Below the pieces are notes generated by a model, which saw only the letters and a program-made list of their open reading frames with translations, did no database searches and was not told where the DNA came from. The position numbers and the translations under genes were made by a program. A stretch of 64,000 nucleotides of DNA from Candidatus Chromulinivorax destructor (GTDB lineage: Bacteria > Babelota > Babeliae > Babelales > Chromulinivoraceae), in the NCBI RefSeq assembly GCF_003366055.1, contig NZ_CP025544.1, positions 62,001 through 126,000 on the forward strand, read 5' to 3'. Numbering within the stretch: position 1 is the stretch's first letter; the number at the start of each line of letters is the position of its first letter. Below, one piece after another: positions 7,285-16,758 of the stretch.

Positions 7285-8709
7285 ATGAGCAAGTTGCCGG
7301 ATATTACAAAAAAGTTTCCTGATTGGTATCAAGAAGTTATCTATGAAGCAGAATTAGCTGAACAAGCTCCTGTTAGAGGATGCGTCGTAATTCGTCCTTA
7401 TGGCAATGCGATTTGGGAAGAGATCAAAGCTGTTTTAGATAAAAAAATTAAAGACACTGGTCATGAAAATGCAATATTCCCACTCTTAATTCCTTTATCT
7501 TTTTTAGAAAAAGAGGCAGAACACGTCGCAGGTTTTGCACCTGAACTTGCTATTGTAACCCATGCTGGTGGTAAAAAATTGGAAGAACCGTTAGTCGTTC
7601 GTCCAACATCAGAGACGATGATTCATGCAATGTTTGCAAAATGGATTAAGTCATACCGCGACCTTCCTTTGAAAATTAATCAGTGGGCAAACGTCATGCG
7701 TTGGGAAAAGCGTCCACGCGCTTTCTTACGTACTTCAGAATTCTTCTGGCAAGAAGGACACACTGCTCACGAAACACACGAAGAAGCTTTGCAAGAAACT
7801 TTACTGATGCTCAGCGAATATGTTGATTTAGCACAAAATTATCTAGCAATCCCGGTTATTCAAGGGCGTAAGTCTCCATCGGAGCAGTTTCCTGGAGCTG
7901 AAGCAACCTACACGTTTGAAGGTTTTATGATTGATGGTAAAGCTTTGCAGATGGGAACATCGCATTTGCTTTCTCAAAATTTTGCAAAATCATTTGATAT
8001 GAAATTTCAGAACAAAGAAGGGCAGATAGCATACCCTTATTTAACAAGCTGGGGAGCTACAACTCGTTTAGTTGGCGCTATTATTGCTTCGCATGGCGAC
8101 CAAAAAGGTTTAATTATTCCACCTCGTATTGCACCAATTCAGTTAGTGATTATTCCAATTTATCGATCAGATGAAGAAAAACTACATGTCTTAGCTGCAG
8201 CACATGAGATGACAAACATCTTGAAAAAAGCTGGTATTCGTGTTAAGTGTGATGACAATGACAATATGAAACCAGGTGCTAAGTTCTTTAAATGGGAACT
8301 TCGTGGTATTCCTTTCCGTTTAGAAATTGGACCACGTGACCTTGCTGCTGGAACTGCAATGATTGCATCTCGTTTATCAGGTGAAAAGCAATCAATTGCT
8401 ATGAACGATCTTATAACATTATTGCCAGGTATGCTTGACCAATTTCACCATGAACTATTTGCAACTGCACAAGCACGTTATGAAAAAATGTGGCATAAAA
8501 TTGAAAAAATTGAAAACTTTGGTAAACAGCTTGAAGAGCAAGCTGGTATTTATCAGACTGGTTGGTGTCGCGATGCAGCATGTGAACAGCTATTAAAGCC
8601 GTTTACTGGTTCAATTCGATGCTTACTGAGTGATAGACAAGAGATGAAAGAATGCTTTGGTTGTAATAAGCCAAGCGTTGTGGACGTAATTGCCGGAAAA
8701 TCATATTAA
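7285..8709 (+). CDS. proS: prolyl-tRNA synthetase, short archaeal/eukaryotic type
   Basis: Charges tRNA-Pro with proline in the cytosol. The 474 aa match the compact class II ProRS without the inserted editing domain. Motif 2 region: VVRPTSETMIHAMF, then RTSEFFWQEGHTAH. Motif 3 region: GATTRLVGAIIASHGD. The anticodon-binding domain follows (~270-380). The C-terminal domain keeps Cys pairs (WCRDAAC, ECFGC) resembling the zinc site of the Thermus-type enzyme, and the chain ends in Tyr as in that type. I chose the ATG at 7285 with GGAG upstream; an in-frame ATG at 7237 would add 16 basic residues. An ankyrin gene follows after 14 bp. Confidence 0.95.
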   Translation: MSKLPDITKKFPDWYQEVIYEAELAEQAPVRGCVVIRPYGNAIWEEIKAVLDKKIKDTGHENAIFPLLIPLSFLEKEAEHVAGFAPELAIVTHAGGKKLEEPLVVRPTSETMIHAMFAKWIKSYRDLPLKINQWANVMRWEKRPRAFLRTSEFFWQEGHTAHETHEEALQETLLMLSEYVDLAQNYLAIPVIQGRKSPSEQFPGAEATYTFEGFMIDGKALQMGTSHLLSQNFAKSFDMKFQNKEGQIAYPYLTSWGATTRLVGAIIASHGDQKGLIIPPRIAPIQLVIIPIYRSDEEKLHVLAAAHEMTNILKKAGIRVKCDDNDNMKPGAKFFKWELRGIPFRLEIGPRDLAAGTAMIASRLSGEKQSIAMNDLITLLPGMLDQFHHELFATAQARYEKMWHKIEKIENFGKQLEEQAGIYQTGWCRDAACEQLLKPFTGSIRCLLSDRQEMKECFGCNKPSVVDVIAGKSY

Positions 8710-8723
8710 TTGAAAGAAAAATT

Positions 8724-10040
8724 ATGAAAACTCATTTGACTTACGAATTCGTTCAAAGTTTAATTTTCGGTGAAGAGATTGAAAAATTAGAGATGATTTT
8801 CACTAAAGTTCCAAATATTGATGTAAATTATACTGATAAAAATGGTTACTCTTTACTTTGTTTTGCTATTCATTTTGGTAAATTAAAATCGGTGCAATTT
8901 TTAATTGAAAAAGGCGCTGATATTCATCAAAAAAATCCTGAATTTTACTCAGAAGCACCTTTGCATTTAGCGGCTCGTGATTTTAATGCTGAAATTATTC
9001 AAGCGTTACTTTCTGCAGGGGCTGATATTAATGCGCTTAATACAGAAAATCAGACTCCATTAATTTTTGCACTTGGTCATGAAAAAGCTGACATAGCTTT
9101 ATTTAAAGATGCTGGTGCAGACTTATTGATACAAGATAAATACAATAAAACAGCTTTGCATTACGCAGCTCAAGCAGGTCATATTACAGCTATTCAAGAT
9201 TTATTAGCAGCTGGCTTAGACCTTCATGCACAAGATGATGCTGAAAATAATGTTTTACATTATGCAGCTCGTGCGCACAATCATGAAGCATTACAGTTGT
9301 TGATTGCAGCTGGTGCTAACATTGAAGCATGCGATATGTACGGACATACTCCATTGCACATTGCAGCGATGTTTGCAGAAGAAGCTTCAAGCCAAAAAGT
9401 AGCAATCTTGATTGCAGCTGGTGCTAACATTCATGCAACAAGCAAAGACGAAGCAACTCCATTGTGTATGGCTGTGCAAGCAGGTTCTTTAGAAGCTGTA
9501 CAAGCTTTAGTTGCTGCAGGCGCTGATATTCATGCAAAAAGAACAAATCCAATCTTAAGCATGCAATTTAACATGAAATTTGTGAATGATACGTTATTGC
9601 ATAAAGCTGCAATTAATGGTCATGCTCACATTGTTGCATTCTTGCTTGAAAAAGGCATTGAAATCAATGCGCAAGATGATATTTCAGCTTCAGCATTGCA
9701 TTATGCTACAGCAGCTGAAAGCTTTGATGTTGTTAAGTTATTAGTAGCAGCTGGTGCAAATCTTAACATTGTTGATAAAGATAATGCAACTCCATTACAT
9801 GTTGCAATTATTACGCATAAAAATAACGAACTGATTCAATATTTAATTGATGCAGGCGCTGATATTAATATGCCTGGTAAACATGGTAACACGTTATTGC
9901 ATTATGCAGTAAAAGATCAAAACATTGCAATTACCAAACTATTAATCCGTGCTGGTGTGAACAGATCACTTGCAAATGATGGCGGCAAAGCAGCTGTACA
10001 TTATGCAAAATCTAAAAAAATCAGAGAATTACTAGCGTAA
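8724..10040 (+). CDS. cytoplasmic-type ankyrin-repeat protein
   Basis: A 438-aa protein made almost wholly of ankyrin repeats (about 12 units, residues 15-430; motifs PLHLAA, LLIAAGANIEA, LLHKAA). There is no signal peptide and no shared N-terminal domain, so it differs in layout from the secreted family upstream. It begins 14 bp after proS, with no terminator between, so the two are probably co-transcribed. It may act inside the cell or leave by a non-Sec route. A strong hairpin follows. Confidence 0.9.
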   Translation: MKTHLTYEFVQSLIFGEEIEKLEMIFTKVPNIDVNYTDKNGYSLLCFAIHFGKLKSVQFLIEKGADIHQKNPEFYSEAPLHLAARDFNAEIIQALLSAGADINALNTENQTPLIFALGHEKADIALFKDAGADLLIQDKYNKTALHYAAQAGHITAIQDLLAAGLDLHAQDDAENNVLHYAARAHNHEALQLLIAAGANIEACDMYGHTPLHIAAMFAEEASSQKVAILIAAGANIHATSKDEATPLCMAVQAGSLEAVQALVAAGADIHAKRTNPILSMQFNMKFVNDTLLHKAAINGHAHIVAFLLEKGIEINAQDDISASALHYATAAESFDVVKLLVAAGANLNIVDKDNATPLHVAIITHKNNELIQYLIDAGADINMPGKHGNTLLHYAVKDQNIAITKLLIRAGVNRSLANDGGKAAVHYAKSKKIRELLA

Positions 10041-10058
10041 TATTTGAATGTATATTTT

Positions 10059-10125
10059 ATAGGAAAGTCGCCTTGAGTAATATCAAGGCGACTTTCATTT
10101 TTTTGATCAAGTCTTATTTCCAAAA
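10059..10125 (+). repeat. 67-bp repeat (terminator plus half-operator), copy 1
   Basis: A block holding a hairpin (arms GAAAGTCGCCTTG at 10063-10075 and its complement at 10084-10096), a T-tract and then TTGATCAAG..CTTATTTCCAAAA. It recurs at 13306-13372 with a few changes. The two copies bracket the fic and lipoprotein genes. Confidence 0.85.
10063..10104 (+). terminator. rho-independent terminator of proS-ankyrin unit
   Basis: Perfect 13-bp arms, 8-nt loop, then ATTTTTTT. Confidence 0.85.
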
Positions 10126-10235
10126 TCTATGCTTTTTGGAAATAAGACTTGATTTTTACCTTTGCTATTTCCAAAATTTGCTATAATTGGAAATAGCGAT
10201 ACAGTTATTTTCATACATTAACGTTTTTGGAAATA
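10113..10235 (+). promoter_or_regulatory. inverted-repeat operator-like sites upstream of fic
   Basis: Five occurrences of the half-site TATTTCCAAAA or its complement. They form two inverted pairs: CTTATTTCCAAAA with TTTTTGGAAATAAG (10113-10146), and CTATTTCCAAA with TTGGAAATAG (10166-10198). A single half-site (TTTTTGGAAATAG) sits at about 10223-10235, just before the ribosome-binding site. Such spacing suggests binding by a dimeric repressor, perhaps the winged-helix domain at the Fic C-terminus. Autoregulation is inference. Confidence 0.6.
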
Positions 10236-10255
10236 GTGATACAAAAGGAGTGGCC

Positions 10256-11377
10256 ATGCGTGAAACTGGACAGTATAACATTTTAGGTGATATTCATTTT
10301 TTTACACCATATGATTTACCCCCACGTAATCCATCATTTCAATTAACTCCTGAAATATTAGAATTTTATAGTCAGGCAATGTATAACTTGGGGAGTCTTA
10401 ACGAAACAAGTAAGCGATTGCCCGATCAAAAAAGATTTATAAAAGCTTACATTATCAAAGAAGCTTTATTATCAAGCGCTATTGAAGGTATTCATACAAC
10501 GTTGGTAGATGTGTTAACGCATACTCAAGATGAATCCGCAAAAGCTACTAAAAACACTCAGCTCGTTATAAATTATATACAAGCCTTGGATGTTGCGATC
10601 GAGATGATGCAGCATCAAAAATTACCAATATGTTCACGCATGATTCTTGCTGCTCACAGCGCCTTATTATCAGATATTGATGGTAATAAAGCAACGCCAG
10701 GAGTGTATCGCAAGCAAACCGTCAAGGTTGGTAATTTAGTTCCGCCCATGGCTACAATAATTCCTGAATTGATGAGTACTCTAGAAAAATATATACATGA
10801 AGATCAATCTTTACCGCCATTAATTCAAGCAGGTCTCGTACATCTTCAATTTGAAACAATTCATCCATTTTTAGATGGTAATGGCAGAATCGGGCGGTTA
10901 TTAATTATTTTGATGTTGATGAATAATAAATTGTTAGATGATCCAATTTTGTACATTTCATATTATTTCAAAAAACATCATGCACAATATTACCAGGCAC
11001 TTGATCGAGTTCGTACTCATGGGGACTTTGAAGGTTGGATATCTTATTATTTGCAAGCAGTTGCTCAAAGTGCTCTTGATGCAAACATACGAATAAAAGC
11101 GATAGAATCTTTAGAACGTCAGTTGCAAGAACTTATCAAATTAGATCCTCAATTATCTAAAGTCCAAGATTTATCATATGCTGTTCTGAGCTCTTTTTTT
11201 GCTACTCCAATTTCAACAATCGCGCGCCTTAATAAAATTATTAATAAATCTTATAATACGACACAGAGAATTCTTACTAAATTTGTTGAACTTGGCATGA
11301 TTACTCAGTCATCGCATAAACGTGATAAAGAATATCGATTTGATCAATATTTAGATCTTTTAGAAAAAGAGTATTAG
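10256..11377 (+). CDS. Fic family protein (AMPylase-type) with C-terminal winged helix
   Basis: A 373-aa Fic protein. The canonical motif HPFLDGNGRIGRLL (His at residue 203) is intact, so nucleotidyl transfer, usually AMP, to a protein hydroxyl is expected. An N-terminal helix carries SSAIEG (Glu77), which matches the (S/T)xxxE(G/N) autoinhibitory motif of class II Fic proteins. The last ~75 residues resemble a winged helix-turn-helix. I chose the ATG at 10256 (AAAAGGAG upstream); an earlier in-frame start at 10187 lies in the operator region. The stop codon TAG is formed by the left end of a mobile element inserted at TA. Confidence 0.92.
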   Translation: MRETGQYNILGDIHFFTPYDLPPRNPSFQLTPEILEFYSQAMYNLGSLNETSKRLPDQKRFIKAYIIKEALLSSAIEGIHTTLVDVLTHTQDESAKATKNTQLVINYIQALDVAIEMMQHQKLPICSRMILAAHSALLSDIDGNKATPGVYRKQTVKVGNLVPPMATIIPELMSTLEKYIHEDQSLPPLIQAGLVHLQFETIHPFLDGNGRIGRLLIILMLMNNKLLDDPILYISYYFKKHHAQYYQALDRVRTHGDFEGWISYYLQAVAQSALDANIRIKAIESLERQLQELIKLDPQLSKVQDLSYAVLSSFFATPISTIARLNKIINKSYNTTQRILTKFVELGMITQSSHKRDKEYRFDQYLDLLEKEY

Positions 11378-11589
11378 GTTCCGTTGAGCTCTTAAAATAA
11401 ATAAAAAACAATAACAAAAACATCCTACGTTTTTTACAAAAACTCCGGAAAACGAGACCCCCGGCGGGGGGTGAATCGCTAAAATTTTATAAAAAAGCGA
11501 ATAGTGGCCGCCGCCGCCACGGTCGCAAAAGCGCAAGCGTAGGCTTATGGTAAGTAATTTAAAGGTTAACTACAAAATTCAACAGAACC
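11377..11589 (-). mobile_element. MITE-like element, full copy, in fic stop codon
   Basis: A 213-bp non-coding element. Its ends, GGTTCCGTTGA and TCAACAGAACC, are inverted repeats flanked by TA on both sides (11375-11376 and 11590-11591). It carries the GC-rich core GTGGCCGCCGCCGCCAC and lies opposite to the copy at 46542. Its first G completes the fic TAG stop. Joining the flanks without the element restores TAT-TAA, the same stop position. Confidence 0.8.
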
Positions 11590-11602
11590 TAAAAATAAAT
11601 CA

Positions 11603-11878
11603 GGCTATGTGAACTAAATTTACATGTGCACAACAACCTACGATATCGCTTCGCTTATCTTGGGAAACATGGTCGACTACGTCCACTTTACGATTTTTTA
11701 TGAAGAATTTAGTAGCAAGCTGCCGTGAATTTTATGCCAAAAACGAAGTGAAATTTGGGAAATTAAACCCGGCTCAGATTTAAAAAGAGTGCATCAGGCC
11801 CACCGGCCTCCCGACCCCCGAAGTTTTCATAGAAAACGAAGGGCAAAACTCTATAGTAAAAATTTGGTTCACAGAACC
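11603..11878 (+). mobile_element. MITE-like element, long variant
   Basis: A 276-bp copy directly after the previous element. Left end GGCTATGTGAACTAAATTT, right end AAATTTGGTTCACAGAACC followed by TA; the left flank is CA, so that TA has decayed. It contains the family core (GATATCGCTTCGCTTATC, GCATCAGGCCCACCGGCC) and an extra ~75-bp section also present in the copy at 62213. Together the two copies fill the 630-bp gap after fic. Confidence 0.8.
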
Positions 11879-12009
11879 TAGAGAAATAATGGGAATATGT
11901 AATGTATATAACCCAGTCAACCAGTTGTACGTTATGTCTAAATTATATACTCTTAATAAGAGGAAAAATTATTGTGACAATTAGAAAAATTTAAAAAGTA
12001 GGGTGATGT

Positions 12010-13263
12010 ATGAAGAAAAAATATAGTTTGTTGTTTTGTGTATTGTTTTTTATTGCTTTAGGCTGTAAAACTGCTCAAGGAGATGATTTTCATGCTAATA
12101 ATGTGAAATTTATTAGCTTTATTATGGAGCAATCAATAGATCAAGAAAAAAATTTAACGTATTCTCAGTATCGTTGTGAAGTTTATAAGCTTATTTTGGA
12201 CTCTATAAATTTAGCAAAAAATATTAATGATGCGCAATTTATTCAAGATATTGAAAAATTGAATATTAAATTTTACGGAGGAGCTCATTATGGGTATCAG
12301 GCAAATCCTTTGTTACAACTTGCTTATTTAACAAAAAATGATGATCAGCAAAAGATATGGTTGAAATGTCATTATGATTTTTTAGTCTCTTATCTTCAAG
12401 CTAAAAATCAAAAAGATAAAGATAAAGCAATCGATATGCATGCTGATGTAATGGTTAAATTTTATCAGATTGATGAACGAAATGGATTCCTTTTAGGAAC
12501 TAATTATTATCAACATAATGCTCACGCACATAATAAAAAATACCTTGAAACTGTTTGTCAGATGCATGATAAAAATAAAGCATTTAATAATTATATTGGA
12601 GCAATCGATAAGCTTATTTTGAACTATGCAAATAATTCTGAACAACTAGATGATAATGTATTAAGAGAAAAATTAGCTGAAATAAAAGTGAAACATGCTT
12701 CTGTATATAACCAGGATTCTTATGCTTTAGATTTGGCTCGAGTAAAAGGATTAATCCAGCTTGCACGACGAGATAGTCAAACAAAAAAATATTTACAATC
12801 AACTTTAGACTTTTTTACAAAGCTGGATGTTACTTTAAAGAGTGAAAAACGTGATGCATTAATTAATTCTTTTGCAGATGAATTTATTTTATCTTTATCG
12901 ATGAATATAAGAAATGATAATGTGGTCGTACTCAACAATAGAGCAATGAATAAGATGATAGAGTGCATTATAGAGCTTGATAATCGACGTCAGTTTGATG
13001 CTGATGTTTATAAAAATGCATCAGATCGATTAATTCATAAAGAAGTTATGAAAAATCAAGATGAAGAAGAAAAATCTTATAAAAAAGATGTAAGTAAATT
13101 TCTTTTAGAGATGAATAATATACACGATAATGCCAAAAAATTAAAAAAAATAGAAGAATTTGCTCCTCGGTATGCAGAAGGTAAAAAATCTTATACTAAG
13201 TTGAGATTAGCGCCTATTAAAACACAAGACGGGAAAATTCTTGCCAAATATTTTGAACTATAA
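12010..13263 (+). CDS. lipoprotein of unknown function
   Basis: A 417-aa protein. The signal sequence ends in the lipobox ALGC (Cys20), so membrane anchoring by lipidation is likely. The mature part is hydrophilic, Lys/Asn-rich and predicted mostly helical, with no recognised domain. It lies between the two 67-bp repeat copies together with fic but is separated from it by two MITE-like elements, so co-transcription is doubtful. Its terminator is the second 67-bp copy. Confidence 0.75.
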   Translation: MKKKYSLLFCVLFFIALGCKTAQGDDFHANNVKFISFIMEQSIDQEKNLTYSQYRCEVYKLILDSINLAKNINDAQFIQDIEKLNIKFYGGAHYGYQANPLLQLAYLTKNDDQQKIWLKCHYDFLVSYLQAKNQKDKDKAIDMHADVMVKFYQIDERNGFLLGTNYYQHNAHAHNKKYLETVCQMHDKNKAFNNYIGAIDKLILNYANNSEQLDDNVLREKLAEIKVKHASVYNQDSYALDLARVKGLIQLARRDSQTKKYLQSTLDFFTKLDVTLKSEKRDALINSFADEFILSLSMNIRNDNVVVLNNRAMNKMIECIIELDNRRQFDADVYKNASDRLIHKEVMKNQDEEEKSYKKDVSKFLLEMNNIHDNAKKLKKIEEFAPRYAEGKKSYTKLRLAPIKTQDGKILAKYFEL

Positions 13264-13305
13264 ATTTATAGTTCAGAGAATTATGAGGTTAAGAAATAAT
13301 TTTTA

Positions 13306-13372
13306 ATAGGAAAGTCGCCTTGAGTAATATCAAGGCGACTTTCCTATTTTTGATCAAGTCTTATTTCCAAAA
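13306..13372 (+). repeat. 67-bp repeat (terminator plus half-operator), copy 2
   Basis: The same hairpin (arms 13310-13322 and 13331-13343) and the following TTGATCAAGTCTTATTTCCA as in copy 1. After CCAAAAA the sequences diverge, so here there is only one half-site. Confidence 0.85.
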
Positions 13373-13481
13373 AGTATAAAACCATTTCCTATGAGGCCAA
13401 ATTGAATTAATTATTATTTTTAATAATTTTTGATATGCTGAATTGTATAAATCATACATGTATTAAAACTTAGGTTATGTC

Positions 13482-15404
13482 ATGAAATCTATACAATTAA
13501 TTTTTTCTCTTTTCGTTTGCTTGCAAGTAAACTTCATGCATGCATCTGAAAAATATGCACAACAACAAGATAATGTAAATAAAGTTGACTATAGTTCTTT
13601 ACAAATAGATTCTATGAGTAAGCAGTCTGCTATGGAGTTTACCTTGTTACAATATTTAGGTGCTTCTGTATTTCATGGAAATAAAGAAGCATTGCAAGAT
13701 AAAAAAATACTGCATACTTTCCATTGCAAACAAAATAAAAAAGATATAAGCACGACTCAGCAGCAAGAGATGAATCTTGTCGAACAATGTTATCCTGGTT
13801 TTTTTTCAGATGATGAAGGATCTGATTTAAGCGGTCGGCATTATAAAGATGTATATAATACAAATGAACAGATAAAAAATAAATTTTTAGAAATTTTAGA
13901 CCGTTCACTGCATGAAAATAAGAATCTTAATTGTTATAAAAATGATCCAATATTTTCGCATGTTATGCAGCATAAAAATGGTTATATGCAAGAGAGAGTT
14001 AATACATGGCTGAGTGAGTGGGCTTTTTTAAAAAATGATAAATTATTTCCTTTATTACCATCATTACCTTCATTATCATGTAGTATTCTATTAGATCATG
14101 TTGAAATTGCTCACATGTTGCTAGCAATACCTGAAATTAATACAAATATTCCAAAAGAGATAAACTTCTTACATTGTTCGGCTTATTATGGTTCTAAAAA
14201 AGTTATAAAATATCTTCTGACAATGCCTGATTGTGATGTAAACACAAAAAATTATTCTGGGCAGACAGCACTCCATTATGCTGCTGAGGAAGGTTTGGTA
14301 GATGTTATAGAACTCTTATTAACAGCACCAAATATTGATGTGAATATTCAGGATGAAGATGGCCAGACTTGCCTTCATTATGCTATTCTTGAAGATAAAA
14401 ATGATAGTGTAAAATATTTATTAACAGCGCCCGGCATACAGGTAAATATTCAGGATGAAGATGGTTTTACACCATTACATACTGCTGTTTATACTCATAG
14501 AGCTGAAATGGTAAGATCTTTATTATCATCGCCCGATATACAGGTAAATATTCAAGATCAAAATGGTAATACGCCATTACACAATGCTATTCGATTGAAT
14601 TATAGCGACATTGTAGAGCTGTTATTAGCAGTACCAGAAATTAACGTAGATATTGCAAATGAAGACGGTTGTTCTGCGTTTGATTTGCCAAAGACAGAAG
14701 CGGTGAGAGCACTTTTTTTACAGGCGGGTTTTAATTGTAGTAAAATAACACTGATACAATTAGATCCAGAAAAGACATTATCACTACTCCGTGTTATTAC
14801 TTTACATGGTATCAACATTGCACAATTACCTGTAAAAGCAATACATGAAGATAATGTTGAGCAGTTACATTTACCAGAGATAGAATTGTTACGAGCAATT
14901 CTTATACTTCTAGGGGAAGAAGGAATTTTGCTTGAAGGTACAGAGCCTACACAAGAAATTTCTACACATGTAAACAAACTTTTATATTTTGCTATACACC
15001 ATGGTTTGACAAATGCAGTACAACTATTGTTAAAAATCCCTGAAATTAATATAAATAGTCAAGATGAGGATGGTGAATCTTCATTACATTATGCTGTAAA
15101 GTCTGATAGAGCTGATATTGTAAAGTTGTTGTTAGCAAGACCAGAAATTGATGTCAATATTCAAGATAAAAATGGTGACAGCCCATTAGATTATGCTTTT
15201 GAAGCAAATAGAATTAATATTTTACAGCTTTTATTTGCAGTACCACAAATTAATCTCGATATTGAAAGTCAAGAGGACCAAGTTTCATTAGATGATGCTG
15301 ATGATGTTGTTGAATATACTATATTGGTCATTAAACAGTTATTAAAAAAGGCACGAAATAGCAACATAGATATCAACATTCTCAGACATTTAATGCTAAA
15401 ATAG
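13482..15404 (+). CDS. large secreted ankyrin-repeat protein
   Basis: A 640-aa diverged member of the secreted ankyrin family. It has a signal peptide (residues 1-22, cleavage near MHASE) and an N-terminal domain with the family signature (NDPIFSHVMQHKNG, then WLSEW, about residues 145-185). A first ankyrin block covers ~195-420 and a second ~490-610. The repeats follow a variant consensus with LLxxPxIxVNIQDEDG. The ~70-residue linker between blocks has no repeat match. No CaaX box. A MITE-like copy lies just downstream. Confidence 0.9.
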   Translation: MKSIQLIFSLFVCLQVNFMHASEKYAQQQDNVNKVDYSSLQIDSMSKQSAMEFTLLQYLGASVFHGNKEALQDKKILHTFHCKQNKKDISTTQQQEMNLVEQCYPGFFSDDEGSDLSGRHYKDVYNTNEQIKNKFLEILDRSLHENKNLNCYKNDPIFSHVMQHKNGYMQERVNTWLSEWAFLKNDKLFPLLPSLPSLSCSILLDHVEIAHMLLAIPEINTNIPKEINFLHCSAYYGSKKVIKYLLTMPDCDVNTKNYSGQTALHYAAEEGLVDVIELLLTAPNIDVNIQDEDGQTCLHYAILEDKNDSVKYLLTAPGIQVNIQDEDGFTPLHTAVYTHRAEMVRSLLSSPDIQVNIQDQNGNTPLHNAIRLNYSDIVELLLAVPEINVDIANEDGCSAFDLPKTEAVRALFLQAGFNCSKITLIQLDPEKTLSLLRVITLHGINIAQLPVKAIHEDNVEQLHLPEIELLRAILILLGEEGILLEGTEPTQEISTHVNKLLYFAIHHGLTNAVQLLLKIPEININSQDEDGESSLHYAVKSDRADIVKLLLARPEIDVNIQDKNGDSPLDYAFEANRINILQLLFAVPQINLDIESQEDQVSLDDADDVVEYTILVIKQLLKKARNSNIDINILRHLMLK

Positions 15405-15778
15405 ATGGTAATAATTTTTATACTATCTGGTTGTGTACATTGCATGTAAAAAATTAAGATACAAGCCTGTGATATCGCTTTGCTCATCTTTTAAAACATT
15501 GGTGGCGACAACATTACGCTTTTTTTATATAAATAAATAGTGCATGAGGCCAACCGGCCAGCAGATTATCAAAGTATTTGTAGAAAACGTAGAGTGAATT
15601 TTCAGAGTAGAAATTTGGTTTGCACAGCCTACACTGTTATTAAAAAAATATCTATATTGTCACTATTTTGCTAAACTATATATAAACACAGGCTTTGTAA
15701 AAACCTCTGTTTATTATGTAATCTATGCATAATGTATTGCAATCTATAAAAACATCCTGAATTCAAGGAACCTATTTC
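15405..15778. other. gene-free stretch
   Basis: 374 bp holding one MITE-like copy (15429-15629) and the promoter region of the ankyrin gene at 15779, with AAGGAACC before its ATG. No coding sequence is seen. Confidence 0.7.
15429..15629 (+). mobile_element. MITE-like element, degenerate copy
   Basis: About 200 bp with core GATATCGCTTTGCTCATC and GCATGAGGCCAACCGGCC. The right end (AAATTTGGTTTGCACAGCC, then TA) is clear; the left end (GGTTGTGTACATT) has decayed. Confidence 0.7.
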
Positions 15779-16756
15779 ATGAAATTTCAAAAAAAATTGG
15801 CAAAACGTGCTGAAAAACGTGAAGCAAAAAAAATAGAAAAGAAACCTGTGAAAAACAACCAACCATTTTTAAGCAGCAGAGACATTGACGGCAATAGCGC
15901 TTTGCACAATGCAATTTTGCATGACAATCTAGAATTAGTTAAAAGTTTAATCGATTCTAAAAAAGCTGATTTGAACATTAAAAATCATTTGAAAGATACT
16001 CCACTTGGTTTAGCTTTGTTGTTGCAAAAACTGCCTGCAGCTCAAATGTTGATTGAAGGTGGTGCAGATATTAACATTCAAGATGACGACAGTTATGCTC
16101 CGCTGCATGATGCTGCTGGGTACGGAAATTTTGAACTCGTGCAACTGTTAATCAAAGGCGGTGCAAATATTCATGCTCTTGATTGTGACCAACAAACACC
16201 ATTATTCCATGCGGTGATTTCAACTAATTTTGATGCGGTTAAGGCGTTGCTTGAAGCAGGCTCAGAATTGAATATTAAAAATTACTTAGGCAAAACGCCA
16301 TTACACGAAGCTGTGATGACTGACAATGCTGAAATGGTACAACTATTTTTACTTAACGGCGCTGATGTGCATGCGCAAGATGATAACGGTTACACTCCAT
16401 TACACAATGCTGCTGGTACAGGCGATGCTGATATTGCTCAAATTTTATTAAATGCTGGTGCTGATGTAAATCAAAAAAGTAAATTTATGGACCAGCCAAT
16501 GCACATTGCTGCATCATCTGATAAAATTAGAATTATCAAAACATTGGTTGCTGCAGGTGCTACCATCAATGAACAAGATATGGACGGAATTACACCACTG
16601 CATGTTGCTGCAGCGATGGGCCACCCATTAATTATCGAATATTTAATTGCACAGGGTGCAAGCTTAACAACAAAAAATAAGCATGGCCAACGTCCTGTTG
16701 ATTGTTCAAAAAATAAAAAGACTAAAGAACTTATAGAAAATTGTAAAAAGGCATAA
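15779..16756 (+). CDS. cytoplasmic-type ankyrin-repeat protein
   Basis: A 325-aa protein with a basic N-terminus (Lys/Arg-rich residues 1-28, no signal peptide) and about eight ankyrin repeats (residues 35-310; SALHNAI, PLHDAAGYGN, PLHVAAAMG). A good ribosome-binding site (AAGGAACC) precedes the ATG. The next ankyrin gene starts 2 bp after the stop, so the pair is surely one transcript and may be translationally coupled. In style it resembles the proS-linked ankyrin protein. Confidence 0.9.
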   Translation: MKFQKKLAKRAEKREAKKIEKKPVKNNQPFLSSRDIDGNSALHNAILHDNLELVKSLIDSKKADLNIKNHLKDTPLGLALLLQKLPAAQMLIEGGADINIQDDDSYAPLHDAAGYGNFELVQLLIKGGANIHALDCDQQTPLFHAVISTNFDAVKALLEAGSELNIKNYLGKTPLHEAVMTDNAEMVQLFLLNGADVHAQDDNGYTPLHNAAGTGDADIAQILLNAGADVNQKSKFMDQPMHIAASSDKIRIIKTLVAAGATINEQDMDGITPLHVAAAMGHPLIIEYLIAQGASLTTKNKHGQRPVDCSKNKKTKELIENCKKA

Positions 16757-16758
16757 TT

